A stretch of 64,000 nucleotides of DNA, from assembly GCA_037013685.1 (NCBI GenBank), contig CM072885.1, positions 69,295,785-69,359,784 on the forward strand, written 5' to 3'. This DNA is from Acridotheres tristis. Lineage: Eukaryota; Chordata; Aves; Passeriformes; Sturnidae. Shown here piece after piece: positions 25,201-40,200 of the stretch (within the stretch, counting starts at the first letter, position 1; each line of letters starts with the position of its first letter). The notes under the pieces were generated by a model. That model was given only the letters and a program-made list of their open reading frames with translations. It was not told the DNA's origin and did not search any database. The position numbers and the translations under genes are program-made.

Positions 25201-28200
25201 CCTTAACAGCAAGAACAAAGTGCAACCTGAAAAGTTACTTCCCATGGTTCTCTAAAGCTTATTTCATGCCTTATTGCTCCAAAAGCCATTACTAATCCTA
25301 CAGTAATTATTACTATTACTATTACTATTGCATTGTTTAGAGAAGATAAATTACCACTTCCTAGTCTCATTAAATTATAAATAGGAACATCACTGCATGA
25401 CAATTTTTCTGGATGTGGAGCCAGAGCCAGACAGTAAAAAAAAACCATTTGTTGTGCAAATTAAAGAAACCTCAACAAACCTAACCCCCCCTTCTACTTA
25501 AGTCTCCTTCACCACCAAAAATATACTGACACAGGTCTTCACCCACAGCATGGAAAGAGCAACTGGCAGCAGCTACACCCGCTGAAAGTTTGTTTGGAAG
25601 GAGCTGATGGGCAAGAGAACCATTTCTGTGAGCATTCCCTTCTGCCAGCAAGAGTTTAAGGTGTGGCTATAGCCTCTGGATAGAAAATTACCATTTTTTT
25701 TCCACCAGAAGGATAAAACTATCAACAAACCGTATTAGTCACGACTTGCTCCCTTTCAGTGCGACAAGCCAATTCTTCTTGTGCAAAACCCTGCCAGCAG
25801 AGCTCAGCAGCTAGCAAGCCAGAGCATGGTTTGGAGGCAGGAGCTGCAGCTTAGGGAAATGAGTGTGCCCCAGTTCCTGAGCACACTGAACATTCTCGAG
25901 AGCCAGAAGCTCTGCCTTGCCCACCAGACACATCCCATCAATAAAATGATTGGAGTTACCTTGCTTCTGTGTAAAAAAGCCACAAGAATGTTTGTCACAG
26001 CACTTTTGAGAGATTGCACACTTTGGTACAGTGGTGGAAAGCAAGAGCCAGGTCAAGAATAAATACCATAGCTTCAAAGTCTCTTCAAAACAAGGACCAG
26101 AAATTGTACAGCCACTATGAAAATACACCTTCATTTTCACTGTACATTGTTCTTTATTACAGAAGCTACACTGGACTGTTGCATTCTTTTCTAATCTTTA
26201 TTTACCTGATGATTAAAGAGCAATTCTTCAGACTGGTTTTGTCCTTTCCCTCTCTAGCTCCATAACACTTTTTCACAATCAGAAGGACAGTGGTCAAAAT
26301 GACGGATCAGGATGAAGAAAGCACAGCACCAAGTTTGGGGTGGCAGACCCCATTTACCCAAGCTACAGCTCACACCAATCCCCTTCAGTATTTGCCCCTG
26401 TTTTTTGATATGAGAGCTGTGATAATTTCTGAAAAGTGATGAGTGGTTGCAAGTTAAATTTACTTGAACAGATGTACCACAGACCAAGTGGGATCACATC
26501 CTCTGCAAGCTTTGCATGCAAAGACTTTGATTTTTATGCTGTTGACTAATCGTGGTGGTTTGGAAAACAGCAACACCTAACAGGAAATCCAGCCCTGAGG
26601 CCAATCTCAGTTCTGTGGCACTTGCCCTCACAAGCTAAAAGCATGACACTGTGGAAATTTATTCTACTAATAAACTTAATCTCTTATTTATCAGGAATAC
26701 TAAAAGCTCTGATTTTAAATCAGTGCTTAAAATATGGATTAGTCCAAAAGAGATCACTAAGTCAAACGGCACTGAGCACAGTAAATGTCCTCTTTTCCAC
26801 CCTTAAAAAAAAAAAATCAAGTTATGGTCAGAAATCCAAGTACTGAAAAATAAAGCATTCTAACTTTATTATTTGGTGAAGTTGTTCAACAGCAGTGTTA
26901 TTAAAAACCAAGAATACAGAAAGCCAACTCTTGGAGAACAGCATCCACAGATCTGCAGGTTGAGAGCAAAGATTTTGACAAATGTCCAACAAGCACATTA
27001 CAGGTTACACAGCCAGATTTAAATCTGGCTCAAACTCAATATCCTCTACAGTACTCACAGAGCACTGGATTGTCATGCAAACTGAACCACTTTTATTTAT
27101 CCAGCAGAAGGGGGTGGGGGAAAGGCAAGGAAGGGAAGGAAAAAAAAAACGGGGAAAGCAATGGTTGGAGCAGAACACACACACACAGATGACTCTGCGG
27201 AAGTCTTCTGCTTCTACTAGACCTTGAGGCACTTCATAATGCACTCAGAATGAACAGAGTCCTGCACTGAGCCTGTCTCCCAGGACTGTTGTTTTTGTGT
27301 GCAGAAACAAGCAGGTAAATGGCAATTGCCTTACAAGTACTGGTACTTAAGTTCTGCTTATCAAGTTGCTCTTTCCTGCTCAAAATTTACAGCAAAGAAA
27401 ACAAGCTAGCAATTCACTTCAGTGTCAGAAACAGCTGCAGACTGCGAAAACAATGTTTATCTTACAACTCCACTCCCCTTTCAGAAGAGCTGTGTTTACC
27501 AATCACAAGAAATAGAACTGATCCCACCTGAATATATCAGACTCCAGCCTTGCAGAGTTAGACCTGCAAGACTTCAAAGGACATAGTAAGCTCAAATGTT
27601 TTAAATAAGGTTAAAAAAAAAAGAGAGATGAAGTTGCATAAAGTTCTTGTCAAGAAGGGAGAACATGTGTCTGAAATCGACACTATCAAATGTACCAGCT
27701 CCCTTCCCTACATCCTTCTTGCCTCTCTTGGTATACTCAGCCAAGAAAAAAGCAAGATGGGTGTGTGTGGTTGTTTATTTAATGATTCCCTGCTGGGTAC
27801 AAAGAAAAGGAAGCTGCTCACTTGAACACAGAGGGAGCCATGGAGGTTTCTTTTCCAGGGACAGAAGGAGTCAGTGGGTTAGGAGGAATTGAGGCTGGGA
27901 CTAAGGAGGCAAGGTGACTCATGGAGAATGGACAAAGGAGAGAGAAAAAAAGGGCAAGGGATGAAAGGAGAAGGTAGATTTGAGCAGGCAGGACCTAAAA
28001 TTTACCGACAAATAATGCTAGGAAGAAGAGGGAGCAGAGCCCAAAACTTTTGGAAGAAGTCCAAAGGCTGGGATTTAGACTGTGGAGACTGCGTCAGTCT
28101 CCACAAGACAAGACCAGGAGTAGCTAGTGGAGAGGAACAGGAGGGTCTGAAGGGTAGAATGCTAGGATTTCTTTGTCAAGAAGGCAGGATTAAAATTAAA

Positions 28201-31200
28201 TGCCCGAGAATGAAAATGGAAGTGGGGTAAGGAGCTCTGGATGAAGTAAGACAGGATCAGGATAAGGACTGTCTCAAAAGGGGGAACAAAAGGACAAAGA
28301 GTATAAATCCACCAGACCACAGCACCCCTCCAATGTCTGGCTCAGAATCCATATTTTCAAGTCTCACTATTCCACTGCTGCCAACAAACATCTATAAAAT
28401 TCACTGATTGTGTCCCATTTCCTCTCTATAAGGACCCAGAAGCTGACATTCTATTCTTGCTACCAATTATTCCAAAAGGATATGAGACAGCTCTCTGTGG
28501 TGGATCTGAAGGTTATAAATGTCTTGATAGATCAATATAATATAGTCTTAATTTCAGTTGCTTTTGCAACCTTTGTAATGTTCTTTTAACCACACCACGC
28601 ACACAATATACACACAGGAATAATTACTCAGAATTGAAGTGTGACCATCTGTAGCATGAAATGAAACATCTGCATTACAGCAACAGTACAAAACATTTCA
28701 GAACAGGAAGATTGTGACATCTGAGCAGAGCAACGGAGGTAGTTAAGATAGCAATCTGTAATCCTCCCCACTGGAAGTTGACCAGGATGTCAGAAGTTAT
28801 CACTCCCCTTGCAGAAGTTGTAAGTATTACCAGTTTACAGATAACTTTCCAAAGTGCTTTGCACTTTTTGTCAGTATTCTATGACAGCATAACTCATGAG
28901 GCCATGCCTCAGAGACACGGGTTGCTGATAGAATAATTAACTGTGCAGCATCCAAGCTGCCTGCAGTGCTCAGCAGCACCTCCAGGGATTTTAATGGCAC
29001 TCCACTCAGATGCAGCACCCTGCACAGACATGTTAATCTTGAAGATGAGCTCTGTATCTGCCACTTGAGCTGACAAGTATCACCAGAGCAATGTATCCCT
29101 TCTGGCAGAAGTGTTCTGGCAGGCCCAAAAGCAAATATAAAGCAAATTACAGAGGCAACAAAATAATACTATAAAGCCACATACTCCAGGCTATACTGGC
29201 TCATTACATTTAAAGGGATACTGCCAAATATAGGTGTTTTTTAAAAATTTGTTTTGAAAACAGTGTTTTTGAGATGAGCAGAAATTTGAGAAAGTTTTAA
29301 GATGTATCAGCTGTTTTTAAAATAACCATGAATATTGCCTCTGACTGTTGGAAGCCCAAGTGACTGAGTCACCATATAAATAAAAGCAGCCTGTTCAAAA
29401 ATGATCACTCTGAGATGACTGAGCTCAGAGAAACGGAAAAGCAAACACACAAAGAGATAAACAGTAAATTCCATTATTCCATTTCCAATTAAGATTTTCT
29501 GCAACACAGCGATTTTTTTTAAGTGACAGTGTCCCTTTAAGTGAAGATGATTTTGCTTTTCTTAAAGCCACTACAAGTGATTTTGATGGGATCTCTGTCT
29601 CTAAAGAGGCATTAGGAGCAGAGGCAGGAGGAGGGAGAGGTGTAGTGGAGATAGCATTAAATAGGGATAAGGATCTGTTAAGTGTAACTCAGCATCAACC
29701 CTTTTACAGCTCCTACTCTGTGCACATGTGAGTATGGGCCAGCCCTGGTGCATAAAACCAGGAAGAGGGTTTCAAAGTCTCTCTGCAGGACATAGCCCAG
29801 GAAAGAACACCAGAGGGACTGAACAGTGAATGAAGCACAGGGCTAGCAGAGGACAATCACATCAAAATTAGCACAGGGGAACTGGGCAACATATTAGATC
29901 TACTAAGGAGGAAAGTCTTCCTTCCATTCTGAAACTTGCACTTGGGTGGATAATCTGAACTCAGGTGGGTGCTCTTCAAAAAAAGTCTATTGTGCCACAA
30001 GTAATTCACAACAGATAGGTACAGGTGGATACTATGTGGGACAGCCACCCTGGAGCAGGAAAAAAAAAAGGCTGTTAAAAACCCAGGCAAGATTGTATTT
30101 GGAGGATCAAATACAGAACACAATGAAATCAGGGAAGACTTCCAGAGATGTGTCTTGGATAAGGCCTAGAGTATGTGGATCTTTCCCTCTGCAGAGCTGG
30201 TCTGCAAGGCAGCCCCTCAAAAAAACACAGCTTAGATCAAGCAACTTTCTACTCTGAAAGAGAAACTAAATGAGACCCTCAGATAACAAGGCAACTGAGC
30301 AGAGTTTGCTTTCTCTTGGATCTGCTGACAGACAGACATGTTCACTTCCTAAGAACAGATTTTGGGTGGTTAAACTAGCAAAAGAAATTTTACTTTTCAA
30401 GATAGGCAAACGCTAATCAAATGTCATTTGCAACCCAAAAGTTAATTACCTCCTAAGGGACTCAGGAAGTAACATTAATTAAAGCAAGGGCAGAACCATG
30501 GTACAGGATGATGACCAGATTCTTAAGTGAAAATGAGAACTAAACACTGTAATGTGTGTTTAGCACTAAATGGGGTATTAAAGCAATAACATAGCAAGAA
30601 GCTTAATAGCTGTGTGATGCAAACTGGATTCCAGCAAAAATGACTGGAACTCTTAACAGCAGATTCTTTCTAACCTTACAGTAAGACAAAACAAGAAAGA
30701 AGACATATCTGTCATCTGCAAGTGTTTTCAAAGTCCCTTGAGGGAGCATTTTTGTTTTGTTAGATCAACAACACACTCTAGATTTTTTGGAAGGAAAAAG
30801 CAAGCCTCAGAAGGGCAAGACAGAGGCAATAGCATGACTAATCCTTGACAGTGCTGTTTGCTCTTCCTGTCACCCTTAAAATACTTTCCTAAAGAATATG
30901 TCAGTGATAGAGCTGGACTTTTCAAAGGAGAAGTAAAAAACCAGAACAACCTTCTACTGCTAGCAGGGAAGGTGGCTGGAATGAAAACAATAAGCAAATT
31001 TAGAAAAAATCAGCACTGTGAAAAATAGAAGAGGGAGCCTTACACATGATTTGTGGAACATGCCAGGATCTCCTGTTCCTGAGCTGGAAAAGGGGTTCTG
31101 CTATCATCAGTCATGTGCAAGGGCTGTTTCTTCTTGTTTGTGAGCCAAGGATGGGAGAAGTAGGTGAAGGGAGGGTGGGGAGGAGTGTCAGCAGGGTTAG

Positions 31201-34200
31201 TGTCAGCAGGAGGTTCAGCCATACATACCACCCAGATGCAAGTCGATGAGGTCACTGTAATAAGACTCTCCCCAATAGTCTACAACAAGGAATTGGTGAA
31301 GACAGAGTTATTGAGTCAGATACCCACGCTAGCCCCATACAATCTAAGCAATATATGAGAGAGACATAGGAACAAAAAAAGGGCAAACAAGAGACAGGCA
31401 GCTATACACATGAGCACACGCACATATATACACAAACACTATACTCTCTTTCTCTGTATATAGACATATATGTACACACACACACACAAATATATCACAA
31501 ACATATCTATTGGGAAGATGAAGAGAAAATTTCCAGCAGGCAGGCAAGGACTTCCAAGGGGAAAAATCAAGAAGTTTACACAGAGACATTTCACCTATTT
31601 GTGTTTGCAGCAGTACCTGTCACTGACGTCTCTCCTGTTCTTGCTGAGAAAAGCAGAATTAATCCTGTTGCTTTGGAGCTGAGCAATATGTCAGAAGGAA
31701 ACTGTAATTTCTTAGGACAGCTGCAGGAAAGGTGTAAGGGTTGATTTCTTGGAGGTGAGTGAGTGGAGGATGGTGCATGGCACACAGGTGAGGCACTGAC
31801 TGAGCGCTGACACCAATGGCAAACACTCAGGTGTAGGAAGATGGGACTGTGTGCTCCTGCTGATGCAGTCTCTGTGCCAGGGAAGGACTGCACAGCAGCT
31901 TTCAGGACAGAGATGTGCATTTCCACAGCTGCTAGAGACAGGAGCACTGCAGGTCTAGCACTGTGGAACATTATGTTGGGAGGAGACAGATGGAAGTACT
32001 GAGAGCAATATTTCTCACTGCATATGATTCATTTGATGTAAAGAGGTGGCTCTTAAACTTTTCAGTATTGATCTGACAGTAGATGTTTTCCAAGCTCTTA
32101 AAAATGACTATCAGGGTTTATGCTAGAGGGAATAAAAGAAAAGTTCTGGAAATTTCTGATTTGACATATTTTTAAGTTAATGATTGAAAAAAAAGAAAAA
32201 TTCACAGAGGAAATCCAAGTCATTAGCATGTCCAAACAGGCGAATGCACTATAATACAAAATACTGTTGCATTAGTAATGTTGTATTACTTAATTAACTC
32301 ACTCAAAGTCTCTTGGGACACCACAGAAAACTGAGACAATTCTTCATTGAGGTAGATCCTACTTTACCATTGTAGTGAAACACCATGATGAAATAGGAAG
32401 GGGGTAGGGAGGGAAGGAAAACAAGGAATGACAGTAGCTTAGATCACCTGTGTATCACAAACTTGGCCCTGAAATAGAGCTTACACTGCCACTTGAAATA
32501 GAGCTTAGCCTCCTAATCATTCATTCTTGCTATGAATGCAACTATCAAATGCTGAGATTTTCAAAGATACTCACAGCGAATGCATTAAGGCAATTAAGTA
32601 ATCATAGGTTGTGAGGTTTTCTGAATCACAAACTAAATGTCAGATTGAGCATTCAGCTTTTGAAAGAATAAAAGACCAACTATGCCATGCCTGAGGCTGA
32701 GGTAATTTTAAAAAAGAAAAGACAATGAGATAGCCAAGAAGGTACAATTATTTTGTCAGAATTAAAGTTGATGGTGACCTCCAAAATGTTTCTGAGTTTG
32801 ATTAGTTGAAGAGCAAGTATCACCCTATAAATCTTCCACCTTTAAAAATAGCAAATAATGTGTGAAATTCCTGGAAAGAATATTGAGCTGCCTGTATCTA
32901 TTGCTAGGATCTAAAGCTGTGATGTCTCAGCAGGTGAAGAATTTATTGACAATCTTCTCAGTGCAAGTTACTTGCCAAGAACATATTAAGGGCGATGTAA
33001 AATGGATAGAAAGTAGAAACAAAATTATTCTAAGTAAATAAATTTTTATCTATAAAACTGGTTTTTGTTCTTACCAGTCAAACTGAAAATTTTTTTTTTT
33101 TCTAAAAATGAAAAGTGGTCCTGACGTGAGAGATTTGAGGAATTAAAGTTAGTGGAAGACTAAAGATAAAATTTGCAGTTCTCTACAGACAGGAAAGATG
33201 ACTAGGAAGCAATATGCTAGAAGATGATAAACTACCTAGAGAAGTAGTTCAGATGGACTTGTCTTTTTCTATAATAGAAAAAGAAAAGAATCATTGCAAG
33301 TTACAGAATTCTGTTTCTTCTGTCCGGATTTTTGAGTAGTAAGAAAGTACTATTAACACTACCCAAAACTTCGTATTTAAATGTTGATCAATAAGTGACT
33401 TTTTCTTTCCCTACAGGGAAGGAACCTGAAAATCTCACTCATTACAGAGCCTAATACACTGTCCCAGAACAGTTAATAGTGGCTGCTGCCTATGGAAGAG
33501 GCATTTTGATGCTGTACTACAATCCTTCTCTACTTATGTGGACAAAGTAAGTGCACAGCACACATATCTCCCAAGCTCCTCCATTTTTTCTCCTTGTACA
33601 ACCTTATAAAGATATTTTTTATATTTTTTTTAGATGGCAACACCACTTTACACACTGCCTTTTCCTTTTTGAATTTTTGTTTTCATGGTTTCATTAAGGG
33701 AGGGACTGATCAGAGACAAGAGCATGACTCCACACCTTTACACAGCAGCCCTTGCTGAATGTAGTGGTCACTGTTAGGTCACATTGCAGATGACAGAAAA
33801 ATCATATTTCCCTTTTGAATAATTAGTGGATACTGCAGGCAGAAATTAACTTTATGGAATCTGATACCACAGATCTCAAAAAGAAAGAATTCAGTTATTT
33901 TGATTGCAAACATGTGGAAAATGTCTGGAAAAGAAGAAGCTGAGGGGAAACCTTACTGCTCTCTACGACTTCCTGAAAGGAGGTTGTAGCCAGGTCTCTT
34001 CTCCCATGGAACAAGCAAGAGGAAATGGCCTCAGGTTGTGCCAAGGGAGGTCTAGCTTGGATATTAGGAAACATTTCTTCTTGGAAAGGTTTGTCAAGCC
34101 CTGGAACAGGTTGCCCAGGGCAGTGGTGGAGTCCCCACCCTGGAGGTATTTAAAAGATGTGTGGATATGGCATTTTAGGGACATGGTTTAATGGTGGGCT

Positions 34201-37200
34201 TGTGAGCGTTGGTTAATTGTTGAACTCATGACCTTAGAAGTCTTTTCCAACCTAAATGATTCTATGGCCATGTAAGAGGACCTAGAGAGGTGAAGCATGG
34301 AATTGATTTATAATCTTGTGTTTCAGTTAACACAGATTAGAACATGCTTTTCTTGCCCACCCCAACAGAATGTGCTTCTGGCTAATCCCCTGAAATAAGG
34401 GGAAGAATTTAGGATGGTGTTGAGGGTTAAGCTTCTGCAAACATAACATATGACCCACTGATAGAAATATTTTGCAAGAGCAAAGCATACTGTAGAGGCT
34501 TCCTGGAGAAAAGAGACCCCTTTTGCAAAGCAGGACCCAAAATTTCACAGTTTTTCTAAGAAATTCACAAATACACAAACTCATCTAAGACTGCTTCCAT
34601 TTGGGAGAGCTGGGAGTGAGAAGTTATTTATCCAAAGGTTTATTCTGCAGTCTTCCATATAAAATTCTAATTCATACTCTTGCTCATAGTCTGTCCTCTC
34701 TGAATGTGTTTTAGGCACTCTTCAGTGAGAAAACTCTATCATTAATAATATTCTCTCAGCGGCTAAGATTTCCCACTTGTGCTGGCATGTCTTATGCGAA
34801 AGTCATTCAGCAGCTCAATAATCAAGATTATTTGGACTTCCAGATGAAAGGAAGCAAAATGAAAAGAACCATTAGAAACCATGGAGGTGGGTTTAGTAAG
34901 TGCAGTAACTGGCAGGCCAGAGAACACTGGGGCTACAAAGGAACACACAGCATAAAGAAGGAGGCAGCTCTGCAGATGGGCGTTTGCACAAGCCTATTTT
35001 TTTGATCCCACAAATGAAAAAAGACAGCCTGATCATAAACTCATTGAAGTCCTCAAGACAGTTCTTCACACTTGCAGTACCCATTTGCTTTGGTGAGCAC
35101 TCAGTCCTGCTCCTTTGGCACACCCTTATGGAGCACCAGACACACCTAACTCTGGCTGAGTAGTAACTGGCAGGAAGTCACCACAGACTTTTCTCTGCTG
35201 CACCCTCACTGCTTAGTCAAGCTCCATCTTCAGAGGCATAGATGTGGCTCTTCAAGCAACAAGCAAACATTTTCCAAACATCTGTTCCACTGTTGCCATT
35301 TCTGAACTCTGACCCTTGTGATCAGGTACATAATCCTGGCCTTGTCAGATACACACACATTGCATTTGCCTGTTGGATATTTGACTCCTTGCAAATTGCA
35401 GATTTTTTTTCCAAATCATTATACTACTATCAGCATTATCTGAACCAGGTACTCCTCCACTCATATGCTTGCCAGATCAGATGATACTCAATTTAATTTC
35501 AAGTACACACAACATTTGTTTTAACAGCTTCACATGAATACCTTTCAGTACACGTGTGCATTTCTGCTCTGCACAACTTTGTCAGAAGTAGCCAGTGTGC
35601 TGGGCTGTGCAGTGAGGAAGATGTTCTGTGATGGTCCCTTGTAAGGACACTACCTTGAGAATCCAACACAATAGAGAAAGCACACACAGTTTCACAATTA
35701 TTTCCTTAACATACAAACAGGGTTGTCTTACTGTGACAACTTTGTGTGAATGGCAGCTGAGAAACCCCTGCAATTTTCTAGCTGTAGGATCCAGTAATAT
35801 GCAGAAATAGACAGCCATTAGTAGTAGCTGAGAATTACTTCCCACACCTCAGGCCAAGATAAATGAACTAAGTCTTTGTCAATAGGGAAGTCCCAGAATT
35901 AAAAGAAACACAGGAAAAACAAGGCCTCAAAAAGATAGAACAGGGAGAACAGATTCACACTGGGCTCAGTCTCTAGGCTATAATGGTCCAATTGCCTCTA
36001 AAATCCAAACAGCTATGGATTACTGCACAAGCACTTGGTAAGAAAACATGGAAAACCAGACCAAGTTGTGATGGATACCTGCTTCTCCTCGAAGAGCCTT
36101 CTCCACTGCAACTCCTCTCTCCTCGAGTTGCCTCTGCTTCTCTTCCACTTGTTCCAACTGCCGCTGGATAATCTGTTCAGAGAAGAATGAGCACAACCTC
36201 ACCAAAGCAATTCTCTTGCTCTGTCTGCAGCACACATCCAGCACTAAGAGATTTCAGTCAGATTTGCCTTTTCAAAAACAAGTATTTGTAGTCAACAACA
36301 CCCTGCTTCAACAGCAAGCATCACAAATTCTGGTGACAACATCCTCCCCACCCTGGTGTATCTTAACTCTTAAATCTGCAAACACCTTGATATTCATTTA
36401 CTTACTACAACTCCTATCACCTTCCTGAACATTGAAGTGAAAGGTGATGCTACTCAGTCAGCTGAGCCCCTGCCTTGAGTTTTTGACAAATCCCATCACC
36501 TGTAGATGATGTTAACAGTTTTCCAGCAGACTTTCTAGTAATTAAATGTTAATTTTATAACAGATCAACCACCAGCATAACCTAGCAAAGCAACAATAGG
36601 TGCAGCTCCATCAGGCATTATCTGAGTTATTACTGTTCCATTCAGTGCATGATGGTTCATCCATGTCCAGCTAGAAGGGTGTTATGGGCATGATTTTTCT
36701 CACTGTAAAACTCTCCTGATAGGTTTCAACATGAAAATTGAAAGAGGGATCAGGAGTGCTCATGTAGAAAGAGAGGATTCTGTTCTGATGCACTCACAGC
36801 AATGTCAGGATCAGGGTGCTTTCACACCCTTATCTGTGTGCCATGACAAGAGGCTTGTGAGACACTACCTGAGCTCTGTGTAACCTCTTCAGCTCCTCTT
36901 GCTTGGCTTGCCTGCGGGCAGCTTTCTGTACTCGCCGCGTCAGCTTGGCATTCAGCTCCTCTTCTGTGTAGGCCCTCTGAAGGAAGGAAAAACAGCAGCA
37001 GATCTGACTGACATGCTCAGAGATATGGGGGCAGGGATGACCATTTTCTCTTCCAAAAAATCTCAGAAGGGAGGTGTTCTGTCTTTGTCATGGCTGTGTC
37101 AAAAGTCAAGCTTCTGTAGGCAAAGGTGTTCACAGTGCGGTGAGCAACAGTTTCAGGATCAAATCAGGAGTGAAGAAGCATTTAAGCCAGCTGCAAAGCT

Positions 37201-40200
37201 GTGATTTTATATGACATCCCACCCCTGCCTTCCACTGCTATATGAAACTCCTTCTCAAAGATCAAAGCGGTTTTTATTCTTAGTAATTTTCACTTCTCAA
37301 TGAATTTAGCCAAATGGATTTAGATGAATCAATGAGTACCATATAGAGGGTTCATAGGGCTCCCCTTGATTTCATTTTGCAAGAGGGTAAAGGCTTGTCT
37401 ACATGAACAGTTACAGCAGTGTAAGCTAAGAAATGACTATAAACTAATGTAGAATATTGCACCACCAGAAGCCATCCAAAAGGGGAAAAACAATGTTTAT
37501 AGAAATAGAAGGGTATTTCCTCTTCTTTTCTGCCAGCGAAACTAGTTTAAGAATATGCCTTTCTAACATTACTGAAATTTGGTTTAAGATCTTTCTAGAA
37601 ACACTGGTTGGATATATCATAGCCTAGAAAGGCTTTCTCTCAAAGAGCTTTAAGAGTGTCAAAAAAACTTGACAACTGCACTAAGTAAACTACAGTGAAG
37701 AAAAAGCCTCTTTTCTCATGTATATGTTTGGAAGCTTTAAGGGACTGCTGTAAACATGTGTCTTCCACTTCTGGAAAGGTATCTCCTCCATGGATAGTCA
37801 ACTTCAAGAACAGAATGTTATTTCAGACCACCCTGAAATTTGCTTGATCTTGTTATTGTTCTGCCACATTGGTCAGTCTACCTCTGTTGATGCTTCTCAG
37901 TGAACAGAGTTTAAGGTAGGATCACAGCTTAATTAAAAATCCCTCAGCTAGGTCATTGGCAAACACCACTGTTAAAGCTTCAAAAAGCTCACACTTTACT
38001 CTTTCTTTTTTTAAAACACAAATCCACAAGGGTACTCAATTTAGAAGGCAAAGTGACAGAGCACATGACCTTTCTATCCTGTGTAACACTGTTGTGACTG
38101 CAAAGACAATAAGAATTCCAGAAAGCAACAACTTCTGCCTTGATTTTAGCTTGATACAGAGTTTCACTAAGATTTGAGCCAACTCAGCAAATTTTGAAAG
38201 CTGCTGATTAAAGTGTGATAATTCATTTGAACTCCCATGTGAAGTATTTAAAAAGAAGAATATGCCAACATTTTTAAGTGCCTTGAAGACCAATTTGTTC
38301 TGAAGCTCACAGATCATCCACATCACTGCACAGTGGTGCACCGATAAACGCATGCATTCCAACCAGACATTTCAGAGCTAGGTGCATTTTTGGGAGACAT
38401 CCTCTACAAATAATTTGCTGCCCATGTCTGCTAACATCTCAGGCATGCACACAGTCAGTGTTGATGTTAGTGCACATGTGGTGCAGAGCTATGGGTTCAA
38501 TGGGTTAATGTATAGGGGGACATGCAATGCAACAATGGCCAACTAGTGGGAATGGAGACACTACCTTTGACGAGTATGATCTCTTGAATGCCAAGGCGTG
38601 TGGTACATAGATCGACTTTAAAGGGGGAATGGTAAAGGGAGAAAAATAAAAAAAAAAAAAAAACAAACGCACAAAATGAAGCAAAATCAGTTCAACATTG
38701 AAAACAGATGCACAGTAATAAAACAACGTGGTTTTCACATGAAACGAAATTGTGCAAATGCTGAACATGACCCACACTGATGAAGCACAATGGAATTTCT
38801 GGCTACAAAGTCAAGTTTCTTGCAGTTTCCTGAAGGCAATCAGTTTTGGCAGCCTCCTGGAAGATACAGTCAACTTGGAAATGCCTTTTTCTAGAGGTAG
38901 TATTTGGCCTTTATCTACCTGTATGGGTATGAAATTATGGCTTAAAATTTGGAATAATGGCTTATTTCTGGAACGTATTTGGCTTGAACTGGCTCAGCCA
39001 ACCATGTATTATTCAGTCACACAACTCTCCATTTACATTCTGATTTACAGGCTCTCCTAGGAGTTGTGTTTATTCCACAGTTTTAAATTATCTCTATTTC
39101 ATAGAAATTATAATTAACATTTAACCAACATCATAAATCTTATTCACTGCTTCGTGAACTAAGAAACACCAGATGGGCTCAGAGTGGGTTATGTGTCCTG
39201 CAGTAATGGAACCTCCTTGTCTAAAAGGAGAGCCTCCAAAGACCTTGAGGAGCTAAAACTGGAGGGAGAAAGGAGCAGGAAAAGGAGGGGGAAGTCACTG
39301 CTTACTCTAGTCAAGGACATTCTATGCTACCCTGTACTCAAATATAAGGCAAGTAAAGCACTTGGCTTTATTTGCTAAGAAGAGAGTTAAGTTTCCCTTC
39401 ATGGCATGAAGTCCAGAAGGCATTGTGCCACTCTGGGCAAACAGCCAGCATTTTGCACTCTCACATTCAATTGACTAAAACCAGTCACAAACGAGAAGCC
39501 AGAGAACAACACCAGCATGTTTGCAGGCTCCAGGAAAAAAGCAAGCTACCTGTGGTGGTGAACACCTGAGCACAACACCACAACTGTACAGAACAATGAC
39601 AAACACACATGGTGACAATACAGCTACAAACACAACACCCACGGGGTGCTCAGCAGTTCTTTACAAGATGCTTCTCTTGAAAGACACCACTTAAGCAACA
39701 CTGAATTAATTCACTGCTGATCACAAAGAACAGGCTAAAACAGAGCAGGCTGTCTGGGAAGCAAGCTAACTACATTACCAAAAAAAGCAGCACAAACAGG
39801 ATTTCAGTTTGGAGAAGGGGTTCACATAAAAGTTAAGTAGCACACAGTAAGTCAGCCCTTACCCATATAAAGTAGCAGGCAGGTTATAACTTAAAAAATA
39901 CAACTCCCACCCCAAACCAGTACAAACCCAGCTTGATCAGACTCCAAGTTTAGTTACATTTCTTTTGACAGCAAGGCATTCCAGTGTTTGCATGTATATT
40001 CTACATCCTTGGATAGGATGCAACAAAATGAGGTAAGTCAAGTTTTCAGATCCATATAAACTAAATAAATACATACTCAAATCTATTCTTAAGAAAACAT
40101 GCAGATGCTGAGTGACTAAACTCTTATGTAACTTCAGCAACAGCAAATGAGTGAAAATTAGACACTACCACCACACCCTTGGAAGAACTTGTGAGATATT

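Larger units (their letters stand above)
20415..36078 (-). other. MICAL3: MICAL3 large intron (15.7 kb) splitting the bMERB domain
   Basis: By far the longest intron in the window. It contains a CR1 3' fragment (about 33,918-34,267), a 23-T run (20,625-20,647), a polypurine stretch (22,825-22,995), a candidate cassette exon (22,746-22,811), a TTA/CTA trinucleotide repeat (25,306-25,329) and a CA/TA repeat (31,409-31,505). I saw no independent gene on either strand. Confidence 0.8.

Noticed and set aside
27889..28230. Plus-strand 113-codon Lys/Gly-rich frame
   Set aside because: Purine-rich composition effect inside the large MICAL3 intron with no motif.
33904..34191. Plus-strand 95-codon frame with good-looking protein sequence
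   Set aside because: It is the 3' region of a CR1 LINE fragment, not a host gene.
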